Assembly (NCBI RefSeq): GCF_006716465.1
Contig: NZ_VFPB01000001.1
Coordinates: 1,518,427 to 1,582,426 of the forward strand
Length of the DNA stretch: 64,000 bases
Origin: Pseudoxanthomonas sp. 3HH-4
GTDB taxonomy: Bacteria > Pseudomonadota > Gammaproteobacteria > Xanthomonadales > Xanthomonadaceae
Direction of reading: 5' to 3'
The notes beneath the pieces were generated by a model. It ran no database searches and was not told the DNA's origin. It worked only from the letters and a program-made list of their open reading frames with translations. Made by a program: the position numbers and the translations under genes. Positions within the stretch are counted from its first letter, which is position 1, and each line of letters opens with the position of its first letter. Positions 46,366 to 55,201 of this stretch are shown here, piece after piece.

Positions 46366-47310
46366 GTGACTTCCACGCAACTCGCTTTCGTCTTCCCGGG
46401 CCAGGGCTCGCAGTCGGTCGGCATGCTGGCCGAGCTGTCCGAACTGCATCCGATCGTGCGCGAGACGTTCGCCGAAGCGTCCGAGGGTGCCGGTGTCGAC
46501 CTGTGGGCACTGTCGCAGGGCGGCCCCGAGGAAATGCTCAACCGGACCGAATACACGCAACCGGCGCTGCTCGCAGCCGGCATTGCTGTGTGGCGCGCAT
46601 GGCAGCAGCAGGGCGGCCTGCAGCCGTCGCAGCTCGCCGGCCACAGCCTCGGTGAGTACACTGCGCTGGTGGCGGCGGGAGCGTTGTCGCTGAACGATGG
46701 CGCGCACCTCGTGCGCCTGCGTGGCCAGCTGATGCAGGATGCAGCGCCGGCGGGTGTAGGTGCGATGGCCGCCGTGCTCGGCGCAGAGGATGCAATGGTG
46801 GCGGAGGTCTGCACGCAGGCTTCCGACAGCAAGGTCGTCGTACCCGCCAACTTCAACTCGCCGGGCCAGATCGTGATCGGCGGCGACGCCGAAGCGGTCG
46901 ATCGTGCGATCGCGTTGCTTACCGAGCGCGGCATCCGCAAGGTGGTGAAGCTGGCGGTCAGCGTGCCGTCGCATACGCCGCTGATGCGCGAAGCGGCCAA
47001 TCGCCTCGCCGAGGTGATGGCGGGTCTCGGCTGGCGCGCCCCATCGCTGCCCGTCGTGCAGAACGTCGATGCGAAGGTGCAGGGCGATGTCGCTGCCATC
47101 CGCGATGCACTCGTTCGCCAGTTGTACCTGCCGGTACGCTGGACCGAATGCGTGCAGGTGCTGGCATCCAACGGTTCCACCCGTATCGCCGAATGCGGCC
47201 CCGGCAAGGTGCTCACCGGGTTGGTGAAGCGCATCGACAAGGGCCTGGACGCGCGCGCTATCGGCGGCGTGGGCGACTTCCAGGGCGCGCTTGCCGACTG
47301 GCAGGCCTGA
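46366..47310 (+). CDS. fabD: Malonyl-CoA-ACP transacylase
   Basis: Moves malonyl groups from CoA to ACP. The 314 residues have FVFPGQGSQSVGM, the nucleophile Ser94 in GHSLGEYTAL, a conserved Arg in VRLRGQLMQ, SVPSHTPLM with the catalytic His, and ECGPGKVLTGLVKR. The start is GTG 46366 (MTSTQLAFVFPGQG); an open frame extends far upstream but lacks family sequence. fabG follows after 69 bp. Confidence 0.97.
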   Translation: MTSTQLAFVFPGQGSQSVGMLAELSELHPIVRETFAEASEGAGVDLWALSQGGPEEMLNRTEYTQPALLAAGIAVWRAWQQQGGLQPSQLAGHSLGEYTALVAAGALSLNDGAHLVRLRGQLMQDAAPAGVGAMAAVLGAEDAMVAEVCTQASDSKVVVPANFNSPGQIVIGGDAEAVDRAIALLTERGIRKVVKLAVSVPSHTPLMREAANRLAEVMAGLGWRAPSLPVVQNVDAKVQGDVAAIRDALVRQLYLPVRWTECVQVLASNGSTRIAECGPGKVLTGLVKRIDKGLDARAIGGVGDFQGALADWQA

Positions 47311-47379
47311 CGCCCGCGCGGCTTCTTTCCCTTATCCTGACCTTCCGCGCTTGCGCGGAGCCGTTCCGAGGACATCATC

Positions 47380-48123
47380 ATGAGCAAGCCCCTGCAGGGT
47401 GAAATCGCATTGGTCACCGGCGCGAGCCGCGGCATCGGCGCCGCGATCGCGGACACCCTGGCGGCCCAGGGCGCCACCGTCATCGGCACCGCGACCACCG
47501 CCTCCGGGGCGCAGGCCATCGGTGAACGGATGGCCGCATCCGGTGGCCACGGCCGCGAACTCAACGTCACCGATGGTGCGGCGGTCGATGTCCTGATCGA
47601 TGCCATCGCAAAGGAATTCGGCGGCATCTCCATCCTGGTCAACAACGCCGGCATCACCCGCGACAACCTGCTGATGCGCATGAAGGACGAGGACTGGCAG
47701 GCCATCCTCGATACCAACCTCACCAGCGTCTACCGCACGTCCAAGGCGGTGATGCGAGGCATGATGAAGGCACGCAAGGGCCGCATCATCAACATCGCCT
47801 CGGTGATCGGCGTCACCGGCAACGCAGGGCAGGCGAACTACGCCGCCGCCAAGGCCGGCATCATCGCGTTCTCCAAGTCGCTGGCGAAGGAGATCGGCAG
47901 CCGTGGCGTGACCGTCAACGTGGTCGCTCCCGGCTTCATCACCACGGACATGACCAAGGACCTGCCCGAAGAAACGAAGAAGGCGCTCGGCGAACAGATC
48001 GCGCTGGGCCGCCTGGGCGAGCCGGCCGACATCGCGAATGCGGTCGCCTTCCTCGCAGGGCCGGCGGCCGGCTACATCACCGGTGAGACCCTGCACGTCA
48101 ACGGCGGCATGTACATGCCCTAA
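47380..48123 (+). CDS. fabG: 3-oxoacyl-ACP reductase
   Basis: NADPH-dependent reductase of fatty-acid elongation. The 247-residue short-chain dehydrogenase has cofactor loop VTGASRGIGAAIA, NNAG (88-91), and the triad Ser141, Tyr154 and Lys158 in NIASVIGVTGNAGQANYAAA and the following AK. The ending GYITGETLHVNGGMYM is typical of FabG. Confidence 0.98.
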   Translation: MSKPLQGEIALVTGASRGIGAAIADTLAAQGATVIGTATTASGAQAIGERMAASGGHGRELNVTDGAAVDVLIDAIAKEFGGISILVNNAGITRDNLLMRMKDEDWQAILDTNLTSVYRTSKAVMRGMMKARKGRIINIASVIGVTGNAGQANYAAAKAGIIAFSKSLAKEIGSRGVTVNVVAPGFITTDMTKDLPEETKKALGEQIALGRLGEPADIANAVAFLAGPAAGYITGETLHVNGGMYMP

Positions 48124-48266
48124 AGAATTAGCTGTAAGTGGTTGATTCGGTGGCGATTGGCGATACCTGCCCGCCGTCGCCGGTTTCCACTACACTATCC
48201 CCGGTTTGCCTTCGCGCCGCGTCGGCAGAATCCAACAAGTCACCCATCTCCGTCTGGAGCGAATCC

Positions 48267-48506
48267 ATGAGCAGCATCGAAGAACGCGTCAAGAAAATCG
48301 TCGTCGAACAACTCGGCGTGAAGGAAGAGGAAGTCACCACCAGCGCATCGTTCGTCGATGACCTGGGCGCCGACTCGCTGGACACCGTTGAACTGGTGAT
48401 GGCGCTGGAAGAAGAGTTCGAATGCGAAATTCCGGACGAGGAAGCCGAGAAGATCACTTCGGTGCAGCAGGCCATCGATTACGTCAAGGCGCACGTCAAG
48501 GCGTAA
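48267..48506 (+). CDS. acpP: Acyl carrier protein
   Basis: Carries fatty-acyl intermediates on a phosphopantetheine attached to Ser37 in [15 protein letters not shown]. The 79-residue acidic protein starts [18 protein letters not shown], and the frame upstream is leader sequence. It sits between fabG and fabF as in E. coli. Confidence 0.98.
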   Translation: MSSIEERVKKIVVEQLGVKEEEVTTSASFVDDLGADSLDTVELVMALEEEFECEIPDEEAEKITSVQQAIDYVKAHVKA

Positions 48507-48616
48507 GTCCCGCACCTGCAGCAAACCGTGTCGGGGCCGCGCATGCGGCCCCGCGCGTATCCGGCCCCCATGCGCCCGCGTAGGGCGCGGCCGCAAGATC
48601 GCATGAGGAATCCGAT

Positions 48617-49858
48617 ATGAGCCAGCGTCGTCGCGTCGTCATCACCGGCATGGGCCTGGTGTCCCCCCTGGGCAATGACATGGCCAGCAGCTGGGACGGC
48701 ATCGTCAACGGACGGTCGGGCCTGGGCCCGATCACCACCTTCGATACCGAGGGCTACAGCACGAAGATCGCGGGCGAGATCCGCGGGTTCGAGCCCACCG
48801 CCTTCGTTTCGCCGAAGGACGTGAAGAAGATGGACTCGTTCATCCACTACGGACTGGCCGCGTCGCTGATGGCGATGGACGATTCCGGGCTGGAAGTGAC
48901 CGAGGCCAACGCCGAGCGCATCGGCGCGATCATCGGCGCCGGCATCGGCGGCATCCTCGGCATCGAGGAAACCGCGGTGAAGCTGCACGAAGGCGGCCCG
49001 CGCAAGATTTCCCCGTTCTACATTCCCAGCACCATCATCAACATGCTGCCGGGCCATCTCAGCATCATGAAGGGGCTGAAGGGGCCGGGCTATTCGGCCG
49101 TATCGGCTTGTGCCACGTCGAACCACTCGATCGGCATCGCCATGCGCACCATCCAGTACGGCGACGCCGACGTGATGATCGCCGGCGGCGCCGAACGCGG
49201 CTCGTCGCCGACGTCGGTGGGCGGGTTCTGCGCCATGAAGGCCATGTCCACCCGCAACGACGATCCGGCGCGTGCTTCGCGTCCGTGGGACAAGGACCGC
49301 GACGGCTTCGTGCTGGGCGACGGTGCCGGCATCCTGGTGCTGGAGGAATACGAACACGCCAAGGCGCGCGACGCGCGCATCTATTGCGAGCTGGCCGGCT
49401 TCGGTGCCTCGCAGGACGCGTACCACATGACCGCGCCCAGCGAGAACGGCGAGGGTCCGTCGCGCTGCATGCTGTCGGCGTTGAAGGACGCCGGCCTGAA
49501 TGCCGAGCAGGTGGAATACCTCAACGCGCACGGCACCTCCACGCCGCTGGGCGACCTGGCCGAAACGCTGGCGATGAAGCGCGCGCTGGGCGACCACGCG
49601 TACAAGATCATGGTCAGTTCCACCAAGTCGATGACCGGCCACCTGCTGGGTGCGGCGGGCGGTGCGGAAGCCATCTTCTCCGTGCTGGCCATCCACCATG
49701 GCATCATCCCGCCGACCATCAATCTGGACGAACCGGGCGAAGGTTGCGATCTGGACTACGTGCCACATACGGCGCGTGAGAAGAGGATCGATGTGGCCGT
49801 GTCGAACGGCTTCGGCTTCGGTGGCACCAACGGCACGCTGGTGTTCAAGCGGATCTGA
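48617..49858 (+). CDS. fabF: Beta-ketoacyl-ACP synthase II
   Basis: Elongates acyl-ACP with malonyl-ACP and is temperature-responsive in some species. The 413-residue protein has the nucleophile Cys165 (SAVSACATSNHSIG) and two histidines in NAHGTSTPLGD and KSMTGHLLGAAGG, plus the ending SNGFGFGGTNGTLVF. GGAATCC-type leader only; the ATG matches the family start MSQRRRVVITG. Confidence 0.98.
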   Translation: MSQRRRVVITGMGLVSPLGNDMASSWDGIVNGRSGLGPITTFDTEGYSTKIAGEIRGFEPTAFVSPKDVKKMDSFIHYGLAASLMAMDDSGLEVTEANAERIGAIIGAGIGGILGIEETAVKLHEGGPRKISPFYIPSTIINMLPGHLSIMKGLKGPGYSAVSACATSNHSIGIAMRTIQYGDADVMIAGGAERGSSPTSVGGFCAMKAMSTRNDDPARASRPWDKDRDGFVLGDGAGILVLEEYEHAKARDARIYCELAGFGASQDAYHMTAPSENGEGPSRCMLSALKDAGLNAEQVEYLNAHGTSTPLGDLAETLAMKRALGDHAYKIMVSSTKSMTGHLLGAAGGAEAIFSVLAIHHGIIPPTINLDEPGEGCDLDYVPHTAREKRIDVAVSNGFGFGGTNGTLVFKRI

Positions 49859-49876
49859 TCCGCCGCGCGCAAGAGA

Positions 49877-49976
49877 TCGTCATCCCGGCGCACGCCGGGA
49901 TCCATCTTGATGTTCGCTTCGGGTTCGCTGAATGAGCAGAACAACTTGGGTTCCAGCTTGCGCTGGAACGACGATG
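49877..49976. repeat. Double-hairpin dispersed repeat, copy C
   Basis: Best-preserved copy of the family also found at 2911 and 6452: CGTCATCCCGGCGCACGCCG at the left, GGTTCCAGCTTGCGCTGGAA at the right, and a linker with CTGAATGAGCAGAAC. It fills the space between fabF and pabB, ending two bases before the pabB ATG. Confidence 0.78.
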
Positions 49977-49978
49977 GC

Positions 49979-51340
49979 ATGATCGAAACCCGCGCGCTTC
50001 CCTCAGACACCGACCTGCTGGCCCTGCATCGCCAGGATCCGCAACGCTACCCCGTGCTGCTGGAATCCGTCGCATCCGGCACGGCGCAGGGACGCTGGGA
50101 TTTCCTGCTGGTGGCCGACGGCACCGGGCTGCGCCTGGATGCGGACGGGATCACCCGCAACCTGCACCGCAATGTGGAGGCGGGTGACTTCCTGGCCGCG
50201 CTCGATCGCCATTGGCAGGCGCAGCGCACGCCGCGCGAAGAGCCGCGATGGCCGTTCCGCGGCGGCTGGGCGCTCCTGCTGGCCTACGAACTGGCGCAGC
50301 AGGTCGAACCCGTCCTGCGATTGCCCCAGGCACCCGACACGCAACCCGTCGCGCTCGCACTGCGATGCCCTGCCGCCGTGTTGCGCGACCGCAGCACGGG
50401 CGACTGCGTCATCGTCGCGGAAGCGGGGCGGGGCGAGTTGATGGCGCGCACGCTCGATGACGTCGCACGCGCGGCGCACATGCTGCCACTGCCGGCATGG
50501 CAGTCGCCGGCACGCATCGACGAGGATGAACCCCGGCGCTTCACCGACGGCGTCGAGCGCATCCTCGACTACCTGCGTGCCGGCGACATTTTCCAGGTCA
50601 ATCTCTCGCGTGCGTGGCATGCGCGCTTCGAGACGCGACTGGATCCGGCCGCGCTGTATGCCCGGTTGCGTACCGCGAACCCCGCACCGTTCGCCGGGCT
50701 GTTCGCCACGCCGGGCTGGACCGTGGTGAGCTCGTCGCCGGAGCGCCTGGTCTCGGTGCGCGGCGAAGTGGTGGAAACGCGGCCGATCGCCGGCACGCGG
50801 CCCCGCTTCGAGGGCGACGACGATGCCGCACGCATCCGCGAGCTGGTCGGGCATCCCAAGGAGCGTGCCGAGCACGTCATGCTGATCGACCTGGAACGCA
50901 ACGACCTGGGCCGTGTCTGCACGCCCGGCAGTGTGCAGGTGGACGAACTGATGACGGTGGAGAGCTACGCGCACGTGCACCACATCGTCAGCAACGTGCG
51001 CGGCCACCTGCGCGCCGATGCCACGCCCGGCGAGGTCATCCGGGCCACCTTTCCGGGCGGCACCATCACCGGCTGCCCGAAGGTGCGCTGCATGCAGATC
51101 ATCGCCGAGTTGGAACAGACCCCCCGCGGTGCCTACACGGGCGCCTTCGGCTGGCTGAACCGCGACGGCGACCTGGACCTGAACATCCTGATCCGCAGCG
51201 CCGAGGTCATGGCCGACGGCGCTGGCAGCGTGGCCCGCTTCCGCACCGGGGCCGGAATCGTCGCGGATTCGGTGCCGGACAAGGAACTCGACGAGACCCG
51301 CGCCAAGGCCCGGGGCGTACTGAAGGCGCTGGAAGGCTGA
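49979..51340 (+). CDS. pabB: Aminodeoxychorismate synthase component I
   Basis: Makes 4-amino-4-deoxychorismate from chorismate and ammonia in folate synthesis. The 453-residue protein belongs to the TrpE/PabB family; its C-terminal half has GDIFQVNLSRAW, SSSPERLVSVRG, TRPIAGTRPR, LIDLERNDLGRVC, VRATFPGG-like IRATFPGGTITGCPK and GAYTGAFGWL. PIAGT rather than the anthranilate synthase pattern favours PabB. ATG 49979 lies just behind a repeat element, and no typical ribosome-binding site is seen. No pabC or pabA is in the window. Confidence 0.92.
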   Translation: MIETRALPSDTDLLALHRQDPQRYPVLLESVASGTAQGRWDFLLVADGTGLRLDADGITRNLHRNVEAGDFLAALDRHWQAQRTPREEPRWPFRGGWALLLAYELAQQVEPVLRLPQAPDTQPVALALRCPAAVLRDRSTGDCVIVAEAGRGELMARTLDDVARAAHMLPLPAWQSPARIDEDEPRRFTDGVERILDYLRAGDIFQVNLSRAWHARFETRLDPAALYARLRTANPAPFAGLFATPGWTVVSSSPERLVSVRGEVVETRPIAGTRPRFEGDDDAARIRELVGHPKERAEHVMLIDLERNDLGRVCTPGSVQVDELMTVESYAHVHHIVSNVRGHLRADATPGEVIRATFPGGTITGCPKVRCMQIIAELEQTPRGAYTGAFGWLNRDGDLDLNILIRSAEVMADGAGSVARFRTGAGIVADSVPDKELDETRAKARGVLKALEG

Positions 51341-51350
51341 TTGCTGTTGC

Positions 51351-51374
51351 CTTCTCCCCATGTATGGGGAGAAG
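51351..51374. repeat. Short hairpin repeat TTCTCCCC/GGGGAGAA
   Basis: Perfect palindrome CTTCTCCCCA/TGGGGAGAAG with a TGTA loop, between pabB and mltG. A second copy with another loop lies at 59902-59926. Could also act as a weak terminator, but there is no T-run. Confidence 0.65.
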
Positions 51375-51465
51375 GGATGCACAGCTGCGGCTGATCAGGC
51401 CGCGCCTACAGCCTGAGACGGCGACCGGGTATCCTGCACAGCCTGCTTCAAGCACCGAGGACTAC

Positions 51466-52533
51466 GTGGCGTCAGCTCTCAAGCGCGGTTGCCGCTTCAT
51501 CGTCATCACCTTCCTCCTGTTGGTGGCCCTGGTGGCCGGCGCGGCGTTCTGGCTGTGGCAGGGCCACCGCGGGTTCGCCGATACCGCGATGGGGGGCGTC
51601 AGCGCCGACGCCACACTGGAGGTCGCCAGCGGCGATGCCTTCCCGACCGTGCTGCGCAAGCTGCGCGAACAAGGCGTGTCGCACGGCACCGACCTGCAAT
51701 GGCGCCTGCTCGCGCGCGAGACCAACACCGCCAGCCAGCTCAAGGTGGGCGAGTACGCGCTGGACCCGGCGCTCACCCCGCGCGAACTGCTGCAACGCAT
51801 GCGCGAAGGGCGCACGCTGCAGTACCGTTTCACCCTCGTCGAGGGCTGGAACATCCGCCAGGTGCGCGCCGCGCTGCGCAACGCCACGCCCCTGCAGCAG
51901 GAGACCGCGCAGATGAGCGATGCGGAGCTGATGGCGGCGCTCGGTCGTGAAGGGCAGCATCCGGAAGGCCGCTTCCTGCCAGAGACCTACGTCTACACGC
52001 GCAGCGAAACCGACCTCGACGTGCTCAAGCGTGCGTATGCGGCGATGGAGAAGGCCGTCGATGCCGCCTGGCAGGCGCGCGCGCAGGACATCCCGCTGCA
52101 GTCGGCGGAAGAGGCGCTGATCCTGGCGTCGATCATCGAGAAGGAAACCGGCATCGCCGAGGAACGTCCGGCCATTGCCGGCGTATTTGCGCGGCGCCTG
52201 AAGATCGGCATGCCGCTGCAGACCGATCCCACCGTCATCTACGGCATCGGCAGCAGCTACGACGGCAACATCCGCCGTCGTGACCTGACCACCGACACGC
52301 CGTACAACACCTACACCCGCAAGGGCCTGACGCCGACGCCCATCGCCATGCCCGGCGTGGACGCACTGCGGGCGGCGGTGAATCCGGCGGACGGCGACGC
52401 GCTGTACTTCGTCGCCGTCGGCGACGGCAGCGGCCGGCACATCTTCTCGGCCACGCTCGCCGAGCACAATGCTGCGGTCGCGCGTTACCTGGTCACGCGT
52501 CGCGAAACCCTGCGCAAGGCGGAAGCGCCATGA
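51466..52533 (+). CDS. mltG: Endolytic murein transglycosylase
   Basis: Membrane-bound enzyme that cuts nascent glycan strands and so sets their length. The 355 residues have one N-terminal helix (about 12-30), a LysM-like segment (VASGDAFPTVLRKLREQGV), and the YceG catalytic domain with Glu in ASIIEKETGIAEERP, then FARRLKIGMPLQTDPTVIYG and YNTYTRKGLTPTPIAMPG. GTG 51466 has GAGG five bases upstream and starts the first plausible coding codons. Its stop overlaps the tmk start (ATGA). Confidence 0.95.
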   Translation: MASALKRGCRFIVITFLLLVALVAGAAFWLWQGHRGFADTAMGGVSADATLEVASGDAFPTVLRKLREQGVSHGTDLQWRLLARETNTASQLKVGEYALDPALTPRELLQRMREGRTLQYRFTLVEGWNIRQVRAALRNATPLQQETAQMSDAELMAALGREGQHPEGRFLPETYVYTRSETDLDVLKRAYAAMEKAVDAAWQARAQDIPLQSAEEALILASIIEKETGIAEERPAIAGVFARRLKIGMPLQTDPTVIYGIGSSYDGNIRRRDLTTDTPYNTYTRKGLTPTPIAMPGVDALRAAVNPADGDALYFVAVGDGSGRHIFSATLAEHNAAVARYLVTRRETLRKAEAP

Positions 52534-53192
52534 GCGAGGCCCTGCTGTCGCAGCCGCGCCTGATCACGCTGGAAGGCGGCGAGGGTGCTGGCAAGACCAG
52601 CGCCATCGCGGCCATCCGCGACCGTCTGCAGGCCGAAGGTCACGAGGTGGTGCTGACGCGCGAACCTGGCGGCACGCCGCTGGCAGAACGCATCCGTGAG
52701 CTGCTGCTCAATCCGCAGGACGAAGCGCTGGCCGCCGAGACCGAACTGCTGCTGATGTTCGCCTCGCGCGCGCAGCATGTGCGTGAGGTGGTGCGTCCGG
52801 CGCTGCGGCGTGGCGCGTTTGTGGTCAGCGACCGTTTCACCGATTCCAGCTATGCGTACCAAGGGGCGGGCCGTGGACTGGACCCCGAGTGGATCGCGGC
52901 GCTCGAGCGTCGGGCAGTGGGATTGAAGCCCGGCCTGACGTTGCTGCTGGACCTGGATGTGCGCGAAGGCCGCGCGCGTACCGCGGGTCGTGACCTGTGG
53001 CCGGACCGCATCGAAAGCGAGCAGGACGATTTCTTCGAGCGCGTGCGCGCCGGCTTCCGCGCGCGTGCCGCTGCCGAGCCGCAGCGTTTCCGCGTGATCG
53101 ATGCCGCGCAGCCGCCGGCCGGCGTCGGCGCCACCGTCGATGACGCCATTGCCGCCTACCTGCGCACGCTGACGGACAGCGACCTCGCATGA
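52530..53192 (+). CDS. tmk: Thymidylate kinase
   Basis: Phosphorylates dTMP to dTDP. The 220 residues show the P-loop LEGGEGAGKTSAI, the TREPGGTPLAERIREL dTMP-site block, the DR-containing SDRFTDSSYAYQGAGRG, and the LID region TAGRDLWPDRIE. Overlaps of four bases with mltG and with holB indicate one translational unit. Confidence 0.97.
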   Translation: MSEALLSQPRLITLEGGEGAGKTSAIAAIRDRLQAEGHEVVLTREPGGTPLAERIRELLLNPQDEALAAETELLLMFASRAQHVREVVRPALRRGAFVVSDRFTDSSYAYQGAGRGLDPEWIAALERRAVGLKPGLTLLLDLDVREGRARTAGRDLWPDRIESEQDDFFERVRAGFRARAAAEPQRFRVIDAAQPPAGVGATVDDAIAAYLRTLTDSDLA

Positions 53193-54181
53193 GCACTCTC
53201 GCTGCGACCGCCGCGTTCTCGCCCTGGCAGCAGCGCGCCTACGACCACGCCGTCGCGGCGCTGGCGTCGGGTCGCCTTGGCCACGGCCTGCTGGTCTGCG
53301 GTCCCGCCGGCCTGGGCAAGCGGGCCGTGCTGGATCGCCTGGCCCGCCGCGTGCTCGCGCAGCAGCGCGACGCAAACGGCGAACCTGCGCCGGGCGACCG
53401 CAGCACGCGCCTGATCGACGCGGGTACGCATCCGGATCTGCAGGTCATTTCATTTGTCGCCACCAAGGACGGCAGCAAGCTGCGCTCCGAGATCGTCATC
53501 GACCAGATCCGCGAGGTGTCGCAGAAACTGGCGCTGACGCCGCAGTACGGCGGTGCGCAGGTGGCGCTGATCGATCCGGCCGATGCGATCAATCGCTCGG
53601 CCTGCAATGCCCTGTTGAAGACGCTGGAAGAGCCTGCGCCGGAGCGCTATCTGTGGCTGGTCAGCGCGCAGCCCGCACGCCTGCCGGCCACCATCCGCAG
53701 CCGTTGCCAGCGCATCGAGTTCCGGCTACCCCAGCGTGACGAAGCGCTGGCGTGGCTGCAGTCGCAAGGCCACGCTGCTGCCGATGCGGCACGCGCGCTG
53801 GACGCTGCGCGTGGCCACCCCGGCCTGGCGGACGACTGGCTGCGCAACGATGGGTTGGCGCTGCGCGAGGCGGTGGCACGCGATCTGCAGCGGCTGGAGA
53901 AAGGCGAGATCGGCGTGGTGGAAACCGCGCAGCGCTGGGCCAACGATGAACTGGCCGATGCGCGGCTGCGACATGCGGCCGACCTCGCGCTGGAGCAGGC
54001 CGGCACCGTCGGCTTGACCGATCCGGCCCGATTGAACAAGCTGGCCACCTGGTTCGATGCCGCCAACCGCACCCGCGATCTGCTGCGGACCACGGTACGC
54101 GGCGATCTGGCCATGGTGGAACTGCTGCTGGCCTGGGCCGGCAGCGACCGCGGTCGCGCTGTCGGGGCGCGGCGCGGATGA
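53189..54181 (+). CDS. holB: DNA polymerase III subunit delta'
   Basis: Structural ATPase-like subunit of the clamp loader. The 330 residues have a modified P-loop (VCGPAGLGKRAVLDRLA), the conserved AGTHPDLQVIS, SAQPARLPATIRSRCQRIEF (SRC motif), and VALIDPADAINRSACNALLK. The zinc-binding cysteine cluster of E. coli delta' between the P-loop and THPD is missing here. The start overlaps tmk by four bases. Confidence 0.93.
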   Translation: MSTLAATAAFSPWQQRAYDHAVAALASGRLGHGLLVCGPAGLGKRAVLDRLARRVLAQQRDANGEPAPGDRSTRLIDAGTHPDLQVISFVATKDGSKLRSEIVIDQIREVSQKLALTPQYGGAQVALIDPADAINRSACNALLKTLEEPAPERYLWLVSAQPARLPATIRSRCQRIEFRLPQRDEALAWLQSQGHAAADAARALDAARGHPGLADDWLRNDGLALREAVARDLQRLEKGEIGVVETAQRWANDELADARLRHAADLALEQAGTVGLTDPARLNKLATWFDAANRTRDLLRTTVRGDLAMVELLLAWAGSDRGRAVGARRG

Positions 54182-54203
54182 CCGACACGCATGGAGACGG
54201 GGA

Positions 54204-54557
54204 ATGAATGCAGCAGGTGGACGGCAGGGCATCCTGTCGCTGGCAGTGAAAGACAAGGCCGCGCTGTACAACGCCTACATGCCGTTCGTGAAAGGCGGCG
54301 GCATCTTCGTGCCCACGCCCAAGCGTTATTTCCTCGGCGATGAGGTCTTCCTGCTGCTTACGCTGCCGGAATCCAGTGACCGTCTGCCAGTCGCCGGCAA
54401 GGTAGTGTGGGTGACGCCCATCGGGGCCCAGGGCAACCGCGCTGCCGGCATCGGCGTGCAGTTCGCCGAGAACACTGAAGGCGAAGCCATCAAGAACCGC
54501 ATCGAAACGATGCTGGCGGGCAGCCTCGGCGGCGAGAAGCCTACCCACACGATGTAA
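54204..54557 (+). CDS. PilZ domain protein
   Basis: A 117-residue single PilZ domain protein of the type IV pilus-associated group: ILSLAVKDKAALYNAYMPFV, GGIFVPTPKRYFLGDEVFLL and GKVVWVTPIGAQGNRAAGIG. It lacks the RxxxR motif at the N-terminus that binds cyclic di-GMP in many PilZ proteins, as is known for PilZ itself of Pseudomonas and Xanthomonas. It follows holB by 22 bp, the usual xanthomonad place. Confidence 0.93.
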   Translation: MNAAGGRQGILSLAVKDKAALYNAYMPFVKGGGIFVPTPKRYFLGDEVFLLLTLPESSDRLPVAGKVVWVTPIGAQGNRAAGIGVQFAENTEGEAIKNRIETMLAGSLGGEKPTHTM

Positions 54558-55201
54558 GCCGGGACGCGGCGCGACCCCGCACGATCCTGCACGGCGGTTC
54601 TGATCTGCGCTACAGGCACGCATGGTCGGAGAGGCTATCGCCCTGTAAACCCGGAACAAGTTCCTGCGCCTGTTGTATCGAGGCTGTGCAAAAAGGTGCC
54701 CGAGGTCCCGCGGCCGGGCGTGCAGGTGCGCTGGTCGGGCAAATCGTTCCTCGCCACCGACGACGGCAACCGCCTGTCCTGCGACCTGGCGAAGAAGATC
54801 ACCGCCTTGGCCGCACACGACGAAACGGCGTTCCGTGCCCTCGTCACGCAGGCGTATGGGAGGGCAGTGGTGTGCCAGCGAACACCACCTGGGCCATCCC
54901 ACCGCGCACCTTGTGGAACCGGCGTTGGGCGGAAGAACCTTGGCAGCCACAGCCGGCAACGTGGCGGGACGGTGTCGAGCGGGGCAGTTCCGGTTGCTGA
55001 GCCGGGGTGTCGGCATATACATCCGTTGAAGATGTAATTCCGACATCCGAGGCGGGGTGCACAGCACGACGAGAACGCCCGCTAGCTACTCCTCGTAGCC
55101 GCATCCGGGCCACTTTGTCCCTTGGCCGGCACACATTGCGAACTTTGCCTCTGTGGACCGAATGCCGGTTCCCCCAGAAGTAATCAATCAGGGATCGAAA
55201 A
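54558..55201. other. 644-bp gap without a clear gene; possible gene remnant
   Basis: In related genomes tatD is expected after pilZ, but no TatD sequence is seen. From GTG 54696 an open frame of 113 codons runs to 55037; its first 55 residues (VPEVPRPGVQVRWSGKSF, ATDDGNRLSCDLAKKIT) look protein-like, while the rest has the composition of non-coding high-GC sequence. I take it as a probable remnant of a lost gene. The last 150 bp are the leader of the vWA/DUF11 gene; no clear promoter was found. Confidence 0.4.

Noticed and set aside
54844..54894. Minus-strand peptide MAQVVFAGTP resembling the start of methionyl-tRNA formyltransferase
   Set aside because: It ends after 17 residues at a stop and nothing similar follows in other frames; chance likeness.
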